NCBI GenBank assembly: GCA_040367435.1
Contig: BAABWY010000005.1
Location: 225,921 to 289,920, forward strand
Length of the DNA stretch: 64,000 nt
Direction of reading: 5' to 3'
DNA from: Hyphomicrobiales bacterium 4NK60-0047b
GTDB lineage: Bacteria; Pseudomonadota; Alphaproteobacteria; Rhizobiales; HXMU1428-3
A program made the position numbers and the translations under genes. A model generated the notes under the pieces. It had not been told where the DNA came from. It worked only from the letters and a program-made list of their open reading frames with translations, and ran no database searches. Below are positions 33,404 through 45,937 of the stretch, piece by piece; the stretch's first letter is position 1, and every line of letters starts with the position of its first letter.

Positions 33404-34621
33404 TTGACCAGCGCTTTTAAAACACACCCCACAGAACAAGATGGGTCTCTCCCTGAGGGAGTTGACGACACAGTAAGCAGTGGGAGTGAGCGTAATTGGA
33501 TTGAACAAATTTCATTGCATCAATTCAGGAATTACTCCTCTTTAAAACTTAATTTATCCCCTAAACCCATTGTTCTTGTTGGCTCCAATGGTGCGGGTAA
33601 AACCAATTTACTGGAAGCAGTTTCACTGCTTAGCCCTGGTCAGGGGTTAAGGCGGGCGGTAACAGCTGATTTAGCTGCCTTTTCTGGAGATGGGGACTGG
33701 GCCGTGTCAGCTAAAGTTCATGGCGCCATGGGAGAAGCGCAAATTGGCACTGGTGTTACAGGCGCGGCTCTTTCAGAGAGTGTGCGACGCAAAGTGCGAA
33801 TTGATGGGGAAACGCTAAGCTCTTCCACCCCCCTTGGGCAATCCATACAGATATTATGGCTTACTCCTGCCATGGATGGTCTGTTTACAGGTGCGGCTTC
33901 TGAGAGACGGCGTTTTCTTGATCGGCTTATGCTGGTTTTTAACCCGGAGACGCGCAAACAATGGTCTCAATTTGAACGTGCTATGCGTCAGCGTAATAAA
34001 CTACTCGAGACCCATGAAACATCTGATTACATGTTTGTTGGCCTTGAAATCCAAATGGCTGAATATGGCGTTGCTCTGGCTGCTAGCCGTCTTGAAGCGA
34101 TCGAGCGCTTGCGTGGTGTGATCAGAGACACAAGAGATGAACAAACAGCGTTTCCTTTTGCAACTCTTGGGCTTGATGGAATTTTGGAAAAGGCGCTTGA
34201 GACAAAGGCTGCTGTTGATGTTGAAGACGAGTATCGCATAATACTGCGCGAAAACAGGATGCAAGACCGCGCTGCTAAACGCACATTAGAGGGCCCCCAC
34301 AGAACTGATTTTGTTGTCGGGCACGGTCCAAAAGCCATGCCAGCTAAGCTTTGCTCAACTGGCGAGCAAAAAGCACTTTTAACGGGGCTCATTTTGGCTC
34401 ATGCCAGACTTGTTCACGATAAAGCTGGTGGATATGCGCCGCTTTTGCTTTTAGACGAAATTGCCGCTCATTTTGACCAAGAAAGACGTCATGCATTGTT
34501 CGAAGAAATCCTAAAACTGAACTGTCAGGCGTGGATGACAGGCACTGATCACTCCAGCTTTGAATTTTTTGGGAAAAATGCCCAAATATTCACCGTTGAT
34601 GGCGCTGAAATAGTCGCATAA
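33404..34621 (+). CDS. recF: DNA replication and repair protein RecF
   Basis: 405 residues from a TTG start at 33404; no ATG occurs in frame until about residue 160, well past the Walker A, so a TTG or other rare start is required. After a 30-residue extension, the SMC-like ATPase begins (ISLHQFRNYSSLKLNL) with Walker A GSNGAGKTNLLEA, then SPGQGLRRA, the signature region (LCSTGEQKALL) and Walker B (LLLLDEIAAHFD). RecF loads RecA at single-strand gaps. Translation is probably coupled to dnaN (six-base gap). Confidence 0.93.
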   Translation: MTSAFKTHPTEQDGSLPEGVDDTVSSGSERNWIEQISLHQFRNYSSLKLNLSPKPIVLVGSNGAGKTNLLEAVSLLSPGQGLRRAVTADLAAFSGDGDWAVSAKVHGAMGEAQIGTGVTGAALSESVRRKVRIDGETLSSSTPLGQSIQILWLTPAMDGLFTGAASERRRFLDRLMLVFNPETRKQWSQFERAMRQRNKLLETHETSDYMFVGLEIQMAEYGVALAASRLEAIERLRGVIRDTRDEQTAFPFATLGLDGILEKALETKAAVDVEDEYRIILRENRMQDRAAKRTLEGPHRTDFVVGHGPKAMPAKLCSTGEQKALLTGLILAHARLVHDKAGGYAPLLLLDEIAAHFDQERRHALFEEILKLNCQAWMTGTDHSSFEFFGKNAQIFTVDGAEIVA

Positions 34622-37482
<2,861 letters not shown>

Positions 37483-37526
37483 TCTGGGCTTGATCTCTAT
37501 ATCTTTGACTTTATAGGAGCTTCTTC

Positions 37527-38131
37527 ATGAACATTCTTGTCTATGGAGATTCCATGTCTTGGGGGATTATTCCTGGTTCATGACAACGTCAAATTTTTTC
37601 AAAACGCTGGCCTGGGGTCATGAAACTTGAGTTAGGGGTGACTGTCACCTAATTGAGGAATGTTTGAATGGGCACACAACAGCCTATGAAGATCCTAACC
37701 GACCGAACCGGCATGGTATTGATCATGTGCAAATGGTTTTAGAATCGAATTCTCCGATTGATCTTTTTATTCTCATGTTAGGGGTGAATGATTTTCAAGA
37801 TTGTATTGGTGCGACAGCTTTGGAAAGCGCTGAAAATCTTGGAAAATTGATTGAAAGAATTCGGAGTATTTGTCCTGAACCAATGACATCACCACCGCAA
37901 ATTTTATGTGTGGTTCAACCAGAAATTCAGCAAGCTAAAGGCCCAATGGCAGAGAAATTCTTAGGAGGTTCTGAACGAGGAAAAGGCTCTGAAGACGTTT
38001 ATAAAGCTATTTTAAAAAAACTTGATGTGCCTTACTTCCTGGCCTCTGAACATGTTGGCCTTAGTCAAGTGGATGGTGTTCACCTTGATGGAGAGGAGCA
38101 TAGAATTTTAGGTGAAAAATTAGCTGAGTAA
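37527..38131 (+). pseudogene. Broken SGNH/GDSL hydrolase (arylesterase-like)
   Basis: The N-terminal part starts at ATG 37527 with AGGAG upstream and reads MNILVYGDSMSWGIIPGS, the block I motif of SGNH hydrolases (GDS serine). An in-frame TGA follows at 37581, where GQR would be expected (GGA to TGA). Reading on gives QRQIFSKRWPGVMKLELG, still family-like. Near 37650 the frame breaks (one base lost or two gained), and the rest continues in another frame to 38131: ECLNGHTTAYEDPNRPNRHG, LMLGVNDFQ (block III) and DGVHLDGEEH (block V Asp-His). All catalytic blocks survive but in two frames with a stop, so no full enzyme can be made. Recently decayed, because the remainder is well kept; sequencing error is possible but would need two events. 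Confidence 0.82.
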
Positions 38132-38235
38132 ATTAGGTCGTAAATTCAAAAACTATTCCCCTGTTGACCTTCCCCCCGGAAGAAGCCTTAAACTATGAAA
38201 ATATAGTATATATTTTATAATTATAGGGCCCCAAC

Positions 38236-38784
38236 ATGAACATTGAGATTTTACCAAACTGGCATCCTTTTTTTGTGCACTTTACAATTGCTCTTGTTTC
38301 TATTGGCTCTGTCCTCTATGTGGTTGCAAATTTTTTCTCGCTTCATTCAAAATGGAGACAGGAAATGTTGCTGGTTGCTATTTGGTCATTGTATTTGGCA
38401 GGCGGCTTCACTGTTTTAACGCTCATTGCAGGCATACATGCCTATTTAACAGTTGGACATGATGGCTCCTCACATATGGCTATGGCTGATCACAGAAATT
38501 GGGGAGTTGGCACTAGCGTATTATTATTTATAAGTTTCTTTTTCCTTAAATTTTCTTCTGGCAATACAACAACCAGGTGGCTCACTTCTTTAATTTTAAT
38601 TGCCCTTCTTAGCTCTGTTATGATTACTGGATATAAAGGCTCTCATTTGGTTTATAAATTTGGGCTTGGGGTACAATCTCTTCCATCTTCGCTTGGTAGC
38701 CATGAAGACCATCATCATGACAAAGAAAAAACAAAGAATGAGAATTCTGATCATTCTCATAATCATGATGGACATTCTCATTAA
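38236..38784 (+). CDS. DUF2231-like membrane protein with histidine-rich tail
   Basis: 182 residues with four membrane helices (about 12-32, 45-68, 88-105, 113-132). The start, PNWHPFFVHFTIALVSIG, matches the WHP-hydrophobic-HF pattern of DUF2231 proteins, and DHRNWGVGTSVLLF also fits. The tail after residue 153 is rich in His, Asp and Lys (HEDHHHDKEK, DHSHNHDGHSH), a likely metal-binding segment. Family function is not established; a heme or metal link has been suggested by the conserved histidines. It stands alone between the broken hydrolase and an alpha/beta hydrolase. Confidence 0.7.
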   Translation: MNIEILPNWHPFFVHFTIALVSIGSVLYVVANFFSLHSKWRQEMLLVAIWSLYLAGGFTVLTLIAGIHAYLTVGHDGSSHMAMADHRNWGVGTSVLLFISFFFLKFSSGNTTTRWLTSLILIALLSSVMITGYKGSHLVYKFGLGVQSLPSSLGSHEDHHHDKEKTKNENSDHSHNHDGHSH

Positions 38785-38840
38785 GTTGTGCTGGGTTTTA
38801 CCAAAGTTGTTCAACTCTGTTTATTCTTCTGGACGCAAGC

Positions 38841-39545
38841 ATGCACATGATATTATTGCCAGGCCTGGATGGCTCTGGTCTCTTTTTTGAGGCGTTTCGA
38901 AAGCTTTTGCCGTCCTCTGTTAGCTCTCAAATCATTTCTTATCCAAGAGATGAGTGTTTAACTTATGGTGAAACTATTGATTATATTTACGAACAACTCC
39001 CGCGCGATCGGGATTATGTTCTTTTAGCTGAATCATTTTCAGGTCCGGTTGCTATAGACATAGCGGCTCTTGCCCCACTTAGGTTAAAGGGGCTTATCTT
39101 AATTTCAACTTTTTGTTTCTCGCCTCTAGCCCCTTTGAAAACTTTAATTGCTGATAAACTGTTGTTTTTACTGAACTTTTCGGCACCACCGCGTTTCATC
39201 AACTGGCTTTTATGTAATGATATGGAGCTGGGTTTATCTGAGCGCGTTGCCCGTGTTGTTGATGCCTTACCAACAGAGACGTTGAAAAGCCGTGTGCAAT
39301 CTGCGCTTCAGGTTGATTTGCGCGGCGCGTTAGATGATATCGAAGTCCCTCTCATGGTGCTCAAGGCCAGCGAAGATCGTTTGCTGGATCCGTCTACATC
39401 TCACACGATTAAGAAATATTATGATAGTGCTGAACTATTCGAGATTGAGGGCCCTCATTTTTTACTGCAATGCAACCCTGAGGAATGCTCCAAGGTGATC
39501 AAGGATTTTTTAGTTCGCACTCAACCTTCTTTCTCAGAAGTATAG
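38841..39545 (+). CDS. Alpha/beta hydrolase
   Basis: 234 residues. MHMILLPGLDGSGLFFEAF begins the fold with the oxyanion-hole region. The nucleophile elbow is AESFSG (S65) rather than GxSxG, and the acid and base are likely in KASEDRLLD and EGPHFLLQ. Alanine in the first elbow position occurs in some esterase-like subfamilies. Substrate unknown; small-ester or thioester hydrolysis is possible. Its last 25 bases overlap the 3' end of lutC on the other strand. No strong ribosome binding site is visible. Confidence 0.78.
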   Translation: MHMILLPGLDGSGLFFEAFRKLLPSSVSSQIISYPRDECLTYGETIDYIYEQLPRDRDYVLLAESFSGPVAIDIAALAPLRLKGLILISTFCFSPLAPLKTLIADKLLFLLNFSAPPRFINWLLCNDMELGLSERVARVVDALPTETLKSRVQSALQVDLRGALDDIEVPLMVLKASEDRLLDPSTSHTIKKYYDSAELFEIEGPHFLLQCNPEECSKVIKDFLVRTQPSFSEV

Positions 39546-40252
39546 ATAATTACTATTAATTCTATCGGCCCGTGAGCGCCTAGGGTTAGTGTTTGCTCGA
39601 TATCAGCTGTTCTTGATGGTCCGCTAATCATATTGATTGAACGAGGTGGAAAGGTTTGATTACTTGCATCGGCGTCTTTCTTTCCTATTGCAAATGCTTG
39701 TTCGTAAGTTTGGCAAAGTGAGTTTATATCAAGTAATACAATATGACATGTGGCGAGATAGTTTAACCAGGTTGGGTTTTCACACCCCGAGCTTAAGAAT
39801 AATGTACCTGTCTCTGAAGCTGCTGCAAAGGCCGTTGTTAGCGCACAGCTTAAATTGTAGTTTTCTTTATTCTTTTCAAAGCTTTCAACTTCAATGAAAT
39901 TTATTGTGCTGTTTGGGGAGACATTTAATTTAGTATTTTTTCCAATAAGCAGATCTAGTCCATAAGGTTTTTCTTTTAGAATTTCTTCTAATTTTTCACT
40001 TACCTGCCCTTCAGAACATTCATATATTTCAGCGCTTTGCGACGTTAAGATCTCTTTGAATTGAGCCAGTTTGTCTTCAAGAGTTTTCTCCTCTGATTGG
40101 TATTTGAACTCTTGATAGGCTTCTGATTGCTGTTTTAATTTTTGCTTTTGGTCTTTTGATAAACTTAACTGACCAGTAGCCTCTTTAACGTTTTTCAAAA
40201 ATTTAGTACGACGGTTTTCGTTTGCTTTTATTGGAGAGGTGATATTCGTCAT
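39521..40252 (-). CDS. lutC: LutC-type LUD-domain protein, lactate utilisation
   Basis: 243 residues from ATG 40252, which lies one base after the lutB stop; an upstream start would overlap lutB. The C-terminal LUD (DUF162) signature is clear: INMISGPSRTADIEQTLTLGAHGP. LutC is part of the LutABC L-lactate oxidising complex. The N-terminal half (residues 1-120) is poorly conserved and charged. It is downstream of lutB on the minus strand and probably translationally coupled. Confidence 0.87.
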   Translation of the reverse strand: MTNITSPIKANENRRTKFLKNVKEATGQLSLSKDQKQKLKQQSEAYQEFKYQSEEKTLEDKLAQFKEILTSQSAEIYECSEGQVSEKLEEILKEKPYGLDLLIGKNTKLNVSPNSTINFIEVESFEKNKENYNLSCALTTAFAAASETGTLFLSSGCENPTWLNYLATCHIVLLDINSLCQTYEQAFAIGKKDADASNQTFPPRSINMISGPSRTADIEQTLTLGAHGPIELIVIIYTSEKEG

Positions 40253-40253
40253 T

Positions 40254-41771
40254 TTAATTGCTCTGCCTCTCTTTTTTAGCTCTTTTGTTCGCTTGCGCCC
40301 CATTAGTTTTACAATTTTCTTTCCAGGCGTCTTGGAAACTTGTTTTTGAAATTACAGGAAGTGCTCTGTGTTTTTTCCAGGCGTTCACACCAGGCACTTT
40401 ATTCATCAGCCAGTTTTGTTTGACGGCGATCGATAGGAGTGGCAGGCTGGCTTTCATTACTAAATTGTAAAGTCTTGGCCGTTTGGCTAATTGGCTCCAT
40501 GAGAGCATCGCACCTTTGGCGAAAAAAGTTCTTTTCGTTGAAGGTTTTTCTCGCAATTTTCGCATTAATTTTGTTAATGGAATTTGCATGGGGCACACTT
40601 CATTGCAGCGACCACAAAAGCTCGATGCAAAGGGCAGATCTTTTGCCTTATCTCCAAAATAATGCGGCGATAAAACAGAGCCCATGGGGCCAGGATAAAC
40701 GGTACCATAAGCATGGCCGCCTAGATTTTGATAGACAGGACAATGATTTAGACAAGCTCCGCATCGAATACACCTGAGCATTTCAGCGAATTCTGATCCG
40801 AGCATTTTGCTTCTGCCATTATCAAGTAAGACGATATGAAATTCTTCCGGGCCTGATGTGTCTTCTTCTCTCTTTGGGCCTGTTGCAAAGGTTGTATAGG
40901 TCGAAATTGATTGACCCGTTGCGGAGCGGGCTAATAACCTTAAAAGAATAGCCGCGTCTTCAATGGTGGGAACGAGTTTTTCTAAACTTGCAATGACGAT
41001 ATGGGTTTTTGGCAAAGATTGGCAGAGATCTCCATTACCTTCATTCGTGACAATAATAGACGTGCCAGTTTCTGCTATGAGAAAGTTAGCGCCTGTTATG
41101 CCAATATCTGCATCAATGAATTTTTCTCTTAAAATATGACGCGCTTCTTGTACAAAATCAGCCGGCGTTTCTAACTTGCGATCTTTAGCTAAGTTTTTAT
41201 GTGTTTTTAGGAAATCTTTTCGTATATTTTCTCTGGTTAAATGAACAGCTGGAGCAATGATGTGGCTTGGCATTTCATCTCTGAGTTGGATGAGATATTC
41301 GCCTAAATCTGTTTCAACCGTTTCATAGCCCTTATCTTCCAGAAAATGCGTTAGGCCGATTTCCTCCCCCACCATGGTTTTGCCTTTGGCAATGAGCTTG
41401 GCATCTTTGGTAGCGCAAATTTCATCAATGATATCTAGGGCATCTTGTGGTTCAGAGGCAAAATGAAGCTGCCCGCCAGATTTTTGAACGGCGGCCTCAA
41501 ATTGTTCTAAATAGCCCTCTATATTTGCTAATGTATGATTTTTTATGAGAACGGCCTGATCTGAGAGCTCAGAAAATTCTGGTAGTGCAGCTTTGGCCTT
41601 GGTTCGTTTACCAACAAACCCTGAAGGAATGACGGATAATGCCTGTTGTAATTTTTCATCGAGAAGAGCAGCATGCGCTCTTTCATTAAAAGAGGACACT
41701 TTTTTTGAAGGAGAGGTACCTTTCAAAGAAGAGGTCTTATTCACTTGTTTTTCAAAAGTTTGATTGGACAT
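40254..41771 (-). CDS. lutB: LutB-type iron-sulfur protein, lactate utilisation
   Basis: 505 residues. The N-terminal LUD domain has TMVGEEIGLTHFLEDKGYETVETDLGEY and ITGANFLIAETGTSIIVTNEGNGD. The ferredoxin-like segment has CIRCGACLNHCPVYQ and SFCGRCNEVCPMQIP, binding two [4Fe-4S] clusters. LutB passes electrons in the LutABC complex. The usual lutA, encoding the CCG-domain subunit, should precede it, but the upstream neighbour is the divergent ggt gene, so lutA is not adjacent here. Confidence 0.92.
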   Translation of the reverse strand: MSNQTFEKQVNKTSSLKGTSPSKKVSSFNERAHAALLDEKLQQALSVIPSGFVGKRTKAKAALPEFSELSDQAVLIKNHTLANIEGYLEQFEAAVQKSGGQLHFASEPQDALDIIDEICATKDAKLIAKGKTMVGEEIGLTHFLEDKGYETVETDLGEYLIQLRDEMPSHIIAPAVHLTRENIRKDFLKTHKNLAKDRKLETPADFVQEARHILREKFIDADIGITGANFLIAETGTSIIVTNEGNGDLCQSLPKTHIVIASLEKLVPTIEDAAILLRLLARSATGQSISTYTTFATGPKREEDTSGPEEFHIVLLDNGRSKMLGSEFAEMLRCIRCGACLNHCPVYQNLGGHAYGTVYPGPMGSVLSPHYFGDKAKDLPFASSFCGRCNEVCPMQIPLTKLMRKLREKPSTKRTFFAKGAMLSWSQLAKRPRLYNLVMKASLPLLSIAVKQNWLMNKVPGVNAWKKHRALPVISKTSFQDAWKENCKTNGAQANKRAKKERQSN

Positions 41772-41965
41772 ACTTTTTCTTTTATTATTAACTCAGTCAA
41801 TATTTTTAGTGCGGTATTTTTCAATTCTTCAAATTCAAGGTTCAACACTTCACGTTTTCAAATTATTAGCATCTGTTAGATCGCTGAATTCAACGAAATG
41901 CATCTCATCACCTATAAGCATTTTATCATAATTCTTATTAATTCGGTTAAAAAAGGCTTTGTCCT

Positions 41966-43756
41966 ATGAAACGTATATTTTTCATTTTTCTTTTTGGAGT
42001 TTTCGCCATCGGAGCGATTTTTGGCGCTAAAAAATATGGGTATTTTACGCCAAACATTACGGATCTCAAAAAAGATAATTTTGTTCAAAGCCGCTCTGCT
42101 CCTGAAGCTGCTACTGGCCGAACAGAACGCCGTGAAGTCCGTGCGCAAAAACACATGGTGGCAACAGCAAATCACCATGGCTCTGAAGCCGGCCTGAAGA
42201 TTTTAAAAGATGGCGGTAGTGCTATGGATGCCGCCATTGCGGCGCAGCTTGTTTTAAATGTGGTGGAACCTCAATCATCAGGTATTGGAGGCGGTGCTTT
42301 TTTACTTCATTTCGATAAAGCCACTTCTTCACTTCAAACATATGATGGACGTGAAACAGCGCCTAAAGCGAGTACGGAACGCTTGTTTTTGCGCGAGGAT
42401 GAAAGCGCTCTTGGATTTGGTGAGGCTGTTCGCTCTGGTCGCTCAATTGGAGTTCCTGGGTTAATTAAGATGATGGAGCTAGCCCATGAAACTCATGGGA
42501 AATTACCATGGGCAGAGCTGTTTCAACCGGCGATTAAACTGGCGCGGAGCGGCTTTCCTGTCTCAAAAAGATTACATAACTTACTGACCCGCAAAGGCGC
42601 TGACTTTTTTAACCCCACGGCACGTGCTTTATTTTTTAAAAGTGATGGAAAAGCACTTGCTGTTGGTGAAACCTTAAAAAACTTGGAAATAGCTGAAAGT
42701 TTAGAACTTATCGCATCGAAGAAATCAGCAGGCTTTTATGAGGGCGAACTTGCTCAGAATATCATTAAAACCGCGAAAGAAGCTCCAGTTGTTGCCAGTC
42801 AACTCACGTTGGAAGATTTAAGCTCTTATGAGGCTAAACTGCGAACCCCTATTTGTGGCCTCTATTTGAAACACAAAGTCTGCGGCATGGGGGCTCCTTC
42901 ATCGGGGGGAACAACTGTTGCTATGATTTTAGGACTGATTGATCCGCTTGATCTGGGTAAAGCACTAAGTGCCGTTGCGCTGCATAAAATCGCAGAAGCT
43001 GAAAAACTGGCCTTTGCCGACCGCAATCATTATATGGCCGACGCTGATTTTGTTCCTCAACCCAAAGGCTTTTTGTCAGAGGATTACCTTTCAAAGCGGC
43101 GTGAGCTTATTCAACCTAAAACTGCTATAGAAAAGGCCGAACCTGGCGATGTGCCTTTGGCCGAAAAAGCGTCCCTTGGTGAAGATGCGACTGTTGAGCT
43201 TGGGGGAACAACTCATATCTCTATTGTCGATAAGTCTGGCAATGCAGTTTCTATGACGAGTTCAATTGAAGGGGCTTTTGGCTCTGGGCAAATGGTTGGT
43301 GGCTTTCTGCTTAACAATCAACTTACAGACTTTTCGTTTAAACCCATGGATAAAGAAGGCAAGCCGATTGCAAACCGTGTGCAACCGATGAAACGACCGC
43401 GTTCTTCTATGGCACCTACAATTGTCTTTGATGAAAATGATGATGTGAGTATCGTGGTTGGCTCACCTGGAGGATCTCGGATCATTCTTTTTGTGGTGAA
43501 AGCTTTGGTTGCTCACCTTAATTGGGGGCTCGGGCCACAGGAGGCCGTTTCATTGCTAAACTTTGGTTCTAGAAACGGTCCGTTTGAGTTGGAAAAACAT
43601 ACAGAAGACTCTATACTAAAATCTGCTTTGGAGGCTTTGGGCCAGAAGGTTCGCCTTGCTGACATGACGTCTGGAGCGCAAATGATCGTCATTAAAAATC
43701 AAGAGCTTATTGGCGGAGCAGACCCTCGCCGCGAAGGTGTTGTTCTTGGTGAATAA
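41966..43756 (+). CDS. ggt: Gamma-glutamyltransferase
   Basis: 596 residues, exported by an N-terminal hydrophobic segment (residues 3-20). It is made as a precursor that cleaves itself before the nucleophile T415 in GGTTHISIVD, giving large and small subunits. Other motifs: MVATANHHGSEAG, AAQLVLNVVEPQSSGIGGG, and SSMAPTIVF with GSPGGSRI in the small subunit. It hydrolyses glutathione to glutamate and Cys-Gly in the periplasm. It is followed 18 bases later by thiO on the same strand, suggesting a joint transcript with the thiamine genes. It is divergent from lutB. Confidence 0.93.
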   Translation: MKRIFFIFLFGVFAIGAIFGAKKYGYFTPNITDLKKDNFVQSRSAPEAATGRTERREVRAQKHMVATANHHGSEAGLKILKDGGSAMDAAIAAQLVLNVVEPQSSGIGGGAFLLHFDKATSSLQTYDGRETAPKASTERLFLREDESALGFGEAVRSGRSIGVPGLIKMMELAHETHGKLPWAELFQPAIKLARSGFPVSKRLHNLLTRKGADFFNPTARALFFKSDGKALAVGETLKNLEIAESLELIASKKSAGFYEGELAQNIIKTAKEAPVVASQLTLEDLSSYEAKLRTPICGLYLKHKVCGMGAPSSGGTTVAMILGLIDPLDLGKALSAVALHKIAEAEKLAFADRNHYMADADFVPQPKGFLSEDYLSKRRELIQPKTAIEKAEPGDVPLAEKASLGEDATVELGGTTHISIVDKSGNAVSMTSSIEGAFGSGQMVGGFLLNNQLTDFSFKPMDKEGKPIANRVQPMKRPRSSMAPTIVFDENDDVSIVVGSPGGSRIILFVVKALVAHLNWGLGPQEAVSLLNFGSRNGPFELEKHTEDSILKSALEALGQKVRLADMTSGAQMIVIKNQELIGGADPRREGVVLGE

Positions 43757-43774
43757 ACTTTAGAATGCAAAATT

Positions 43775-44767
43775 GTGTTAAAAATTAATGTCATTGGTGC
43801 TGGAATTTTAGGTCTTTGGCAGGCATATCGCTTTGCCAAAGCTGGACACCAGGTTCACCTTTTAGAAAAATCTGAAACTCTTTTTAAAACAGCTTCTAGC
43901 AGATTGGCTGGCGCGATGCTTGCGCCTTTTTGCGAATCTGAGGCAAGCCAAAGAGATCTTATTCCACACGCTCTTCACTCACTTGCGCTGTGGTCTGAGG
44001 GGCCTTGTGACTTTGAAACAAAGGGTACGCTCATTGTTGCCCCACCGCGGGACCGGGTTGAGCTGACAAGTTTTGCCAAGCGAACCATCGAGCACCAGCA
44101 TATCAAATCAGAGACCATTGCTAAATTAGAACCTGCTCTTGAAGGCAGGTTTAATGAAGCGCTTTATTTTGAGAAGGAAGGTCATTTAGCACCTCGGCCA
44201 GCGCTGAAAGCTTTAATTGCTGCATTTAGAGAACTCGGCGGCGACATTACTCTTGGCTTTACTGGTACAGTTCCTAAAGCAGACTATACCATCGATACCA
44301 GAGGCATGGGAGCTAAGTCAGAACTCAAAGCCCAAGATAGAGCCTTACGACCAGTTCGCGGCGAAATGGTTGTTGTGCATGCTCCAGGCTTGAAACTATA
44401 CCGCCCCATTCGCTTGCTTCATCCTCGTATGCCGTCTTACATAGTGCCCTGGCCAGATGATCATTATATGATTGGAGCGACTGTTATAGAATCTGATGAT
44501 GAGGGGCCGATTACTCTTCGTTCCGGGTTAGAGCTGCTTGGTTCAGCCTTTACCGTTCATCCTGCCTTTGGCGACGCTAAAATCATTGAATTTAATGCCG
44601 GCAGTCGGCCTTCATTTTTTGATAATTTACCCAAAATTGTTCTTGATGAGACCCATATTTTTGTTAATGGTGCATACAGGCATGGATTTTTGCTGGCTCC
44701 TTTATTGGCTGAATTGGTTTTGGCTCATATCGAACATGGTGAGCCAATTGAAGGATTGTTTCAATGA
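43775..44767 (+). CDS. thiO: FAD-dependent glycine oxidase ThiO
   Basis: 330 residues from a GTG start. The FAD dinucleotide fold is IGAGILGLWQAYRFAKAGHQVHLLEK; later GEMVVVHAPG, HYMIGATVIESDD and the C-terminal VNGAYRHGFLLAPLLAELV fit the DAO/ThiO family. ThiO oxidises glycine to dehydroglycine, the imine used by ThiG for thiazole synthesis in aerobes. ThiO together with thiS, thiG and thiE is the common alphaproteobacterial set; thiC is not here. Confidence 0.9.
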   Translation: MLKINVIGAGILGLWQAYRFAKAGHQVHLLEKSETLFKTASSRLAGAMLAPFCESEASQRDLIPHALHSLALWSEGPCDFETKGTLIVAPPRDRVELTSFAKRTIEHQHIKSETIAKLEPALEGRFNEALYFEKEGHLAPRPALKALIAAFRELGGDITLGFTGTVPKADYTIDTRGMGAKSELKAQDRALRPVRGEMVVVHAPGLKLYRPIRLLHPRMPSYIVPWPDDHYMIGATVIESDDEGPITLRSGLELLGSAFTVHPAFGDAKIIEFNAGSRPSFFDNLPKIVLDETHIFVNGAYRHGFLLAPLLAELVLAHIEHGEPIEGLFQ

Positions 44768-44780
44768 GGGGTTATCGCCA

Positions 44781-44978
44781 ATGAATGTTACCATTAATGG
44801 CAAGGCAGAGGAAATTACCGAAATAACGCTAGCGGCACTCTGCAAGCGGTTTTTGGATCATCCTCACACGATTGCTACAGCTGTGAACGGACAGTTTGTT
44901 TCCGTGAACGACCGGCCTGAATACGCCCTTAAAGATGGCGATAAGGTCGAAATTCTCTCTCCTCGACAAGGCGGGTAA
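44781..44978 (+). CDS. thiS: Thiamine biosynthesis sulfur carrier ThiS
   Basis: 65 residues from the ATG at 44781, with GAGGGG upstream. It has the ubiquitin-like fold (MNVTINGKAEEI, TAVNGQFVSVND, LKDGDKVEILSPRQGG) ending in the required Gly-Gly, which is adenylated and thiocarboxylated. A longer frame from 44538 overlaps thiO and is rejected. It starts 13 bases after thiO. Confidence 0.95.
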   Translation: MNVTINGKAEEITEITLAALCKRFLDHPHTIATAVNGQFVSVNDRPEYALKDGDKVEILSPRQGG

Positions 44979-45136
44979 ATAGGCAGACAGAGCAATAAGG
45001 CTTGTGCTTAAATATTTGACCTGAGACCTTCGGACGGCTTGACAGTTAGGGGGTTCAGCCTCACAAAGATATACGTTCTTTTTTATGAAATCTTTTTAGT
45101 ACAAATTTTTTAGTGAAGTCTTTTTTAGTGAAGATT

Positions 45137-45937
45137 ATGACCAATTCTCAATTCAAGCTTTATGACACCTCCCTTTCTTCGCGCCTTATTATGGGAACCG
45201 CGCTTTATCCGTCTCCTCAAAGTCTCATAGACTCTGTAAAAGCTGGCGGAGCCGAGATTGTGACCTTGTCTCTGCGCCGAGAGACAGCTGGAGACGGTGC
45301 TGCGAATGATTTTTGGGAGCACATTCAAAAGTTAAATGTAAATTTATTGCCGAACACAGCTGGATGCAAAACAGCAAAAGACGCAATCACGACCGCACAG
45401 ATGGCCAGAGAAATCTTTGGCACGAAATGGCTGAAGCTTGAAGTGATAGCCAATGACGACACATTACAGCCTGACCTGTTTGAATTGGTTGAAGCGACGA
45501 AAGAGCTTTCTTCGCAAGGGTTTCAGGTTTTTCCGTACACAACTGAAGACCTTGGGGCTGCTGAAAAATTATTAGAAGCAGGCGCCGAAGTTTTGATGCC
45601 CTGGGGCGCGCCGATTGGGACGGGGCGCGGATTGATGAACCCTTATGCTCTTCGGACAATGCGTTCTTATTTTCCTGATACTCCATTGATTGTTGACGCT
45701 GGCATTGGCGCACCTTCTCATGCAGCAGAAGCAATGGAGATGGGTTACGATGCCATTTTATTAAACACGGCAATTGCTAAAGCTGGTGACCCTGTGGCCA
45801 TGGGCAAAGCGTTTAAGCTTGCGGTTGAAGCTGGCCATCTGGCACACCAGGCTTTGCTGATTGAACAACGAGACATGGCTAGCCCTTCTACACCAGTCGC
45901 CGGCACACCCTTTTTTGATTTGGACAAAATAAATTGA
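45137..45937 (+). CDS. thiG: Thiazole synthase ThiG
   Basis: 266 residues from the ATG at 45137 (GAAG upstream); GTG at 45113 would add eight residues. It is a TIM barrel: [43 protein letters not shown] (lysine forming the imine with DXP), [14 protein letters not shown] and [19 protein letters not shown]. It builds the thiazole from DXP, dehydroglycine (ThiO) and ThiS thiocarboxylate. A 158-base gap after thiS shows no convincing THI-box. It overlaps thiE. Confidence 0.94.
   Translation: MTNSQFKLYDTSLSSRLIMGTALYPSPQSLIDSVKAGGAEIVTLSLRRETAGDGAANDFWEHIQKLNVNLLPNTAGCKTAKDAITTAQMAREIFGTKWLKLEVIANDDTLQPDLFELVEATKELSSQGFQVFPYTTEDLGAAEKLLEAGAEVLMPWGAPIGTGRGLMNPYALRTMRSYFPDTPLIVDAGIGAPSHAAEAMEMGYDAILLNTAIAKAGDPVAMGKAFKLAVEAGHLAHQALLIEQRDMASPSTPVAGTPFFDLDKIN

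Noticed and set aside
44979..45136. Possible TPP riboswitch before thiG (contains CTGAGA)
   Set aside because: The rest of the THI-box consensus (ACCCTTTGAACCTGAT...) is missing and the spacing does not fit.
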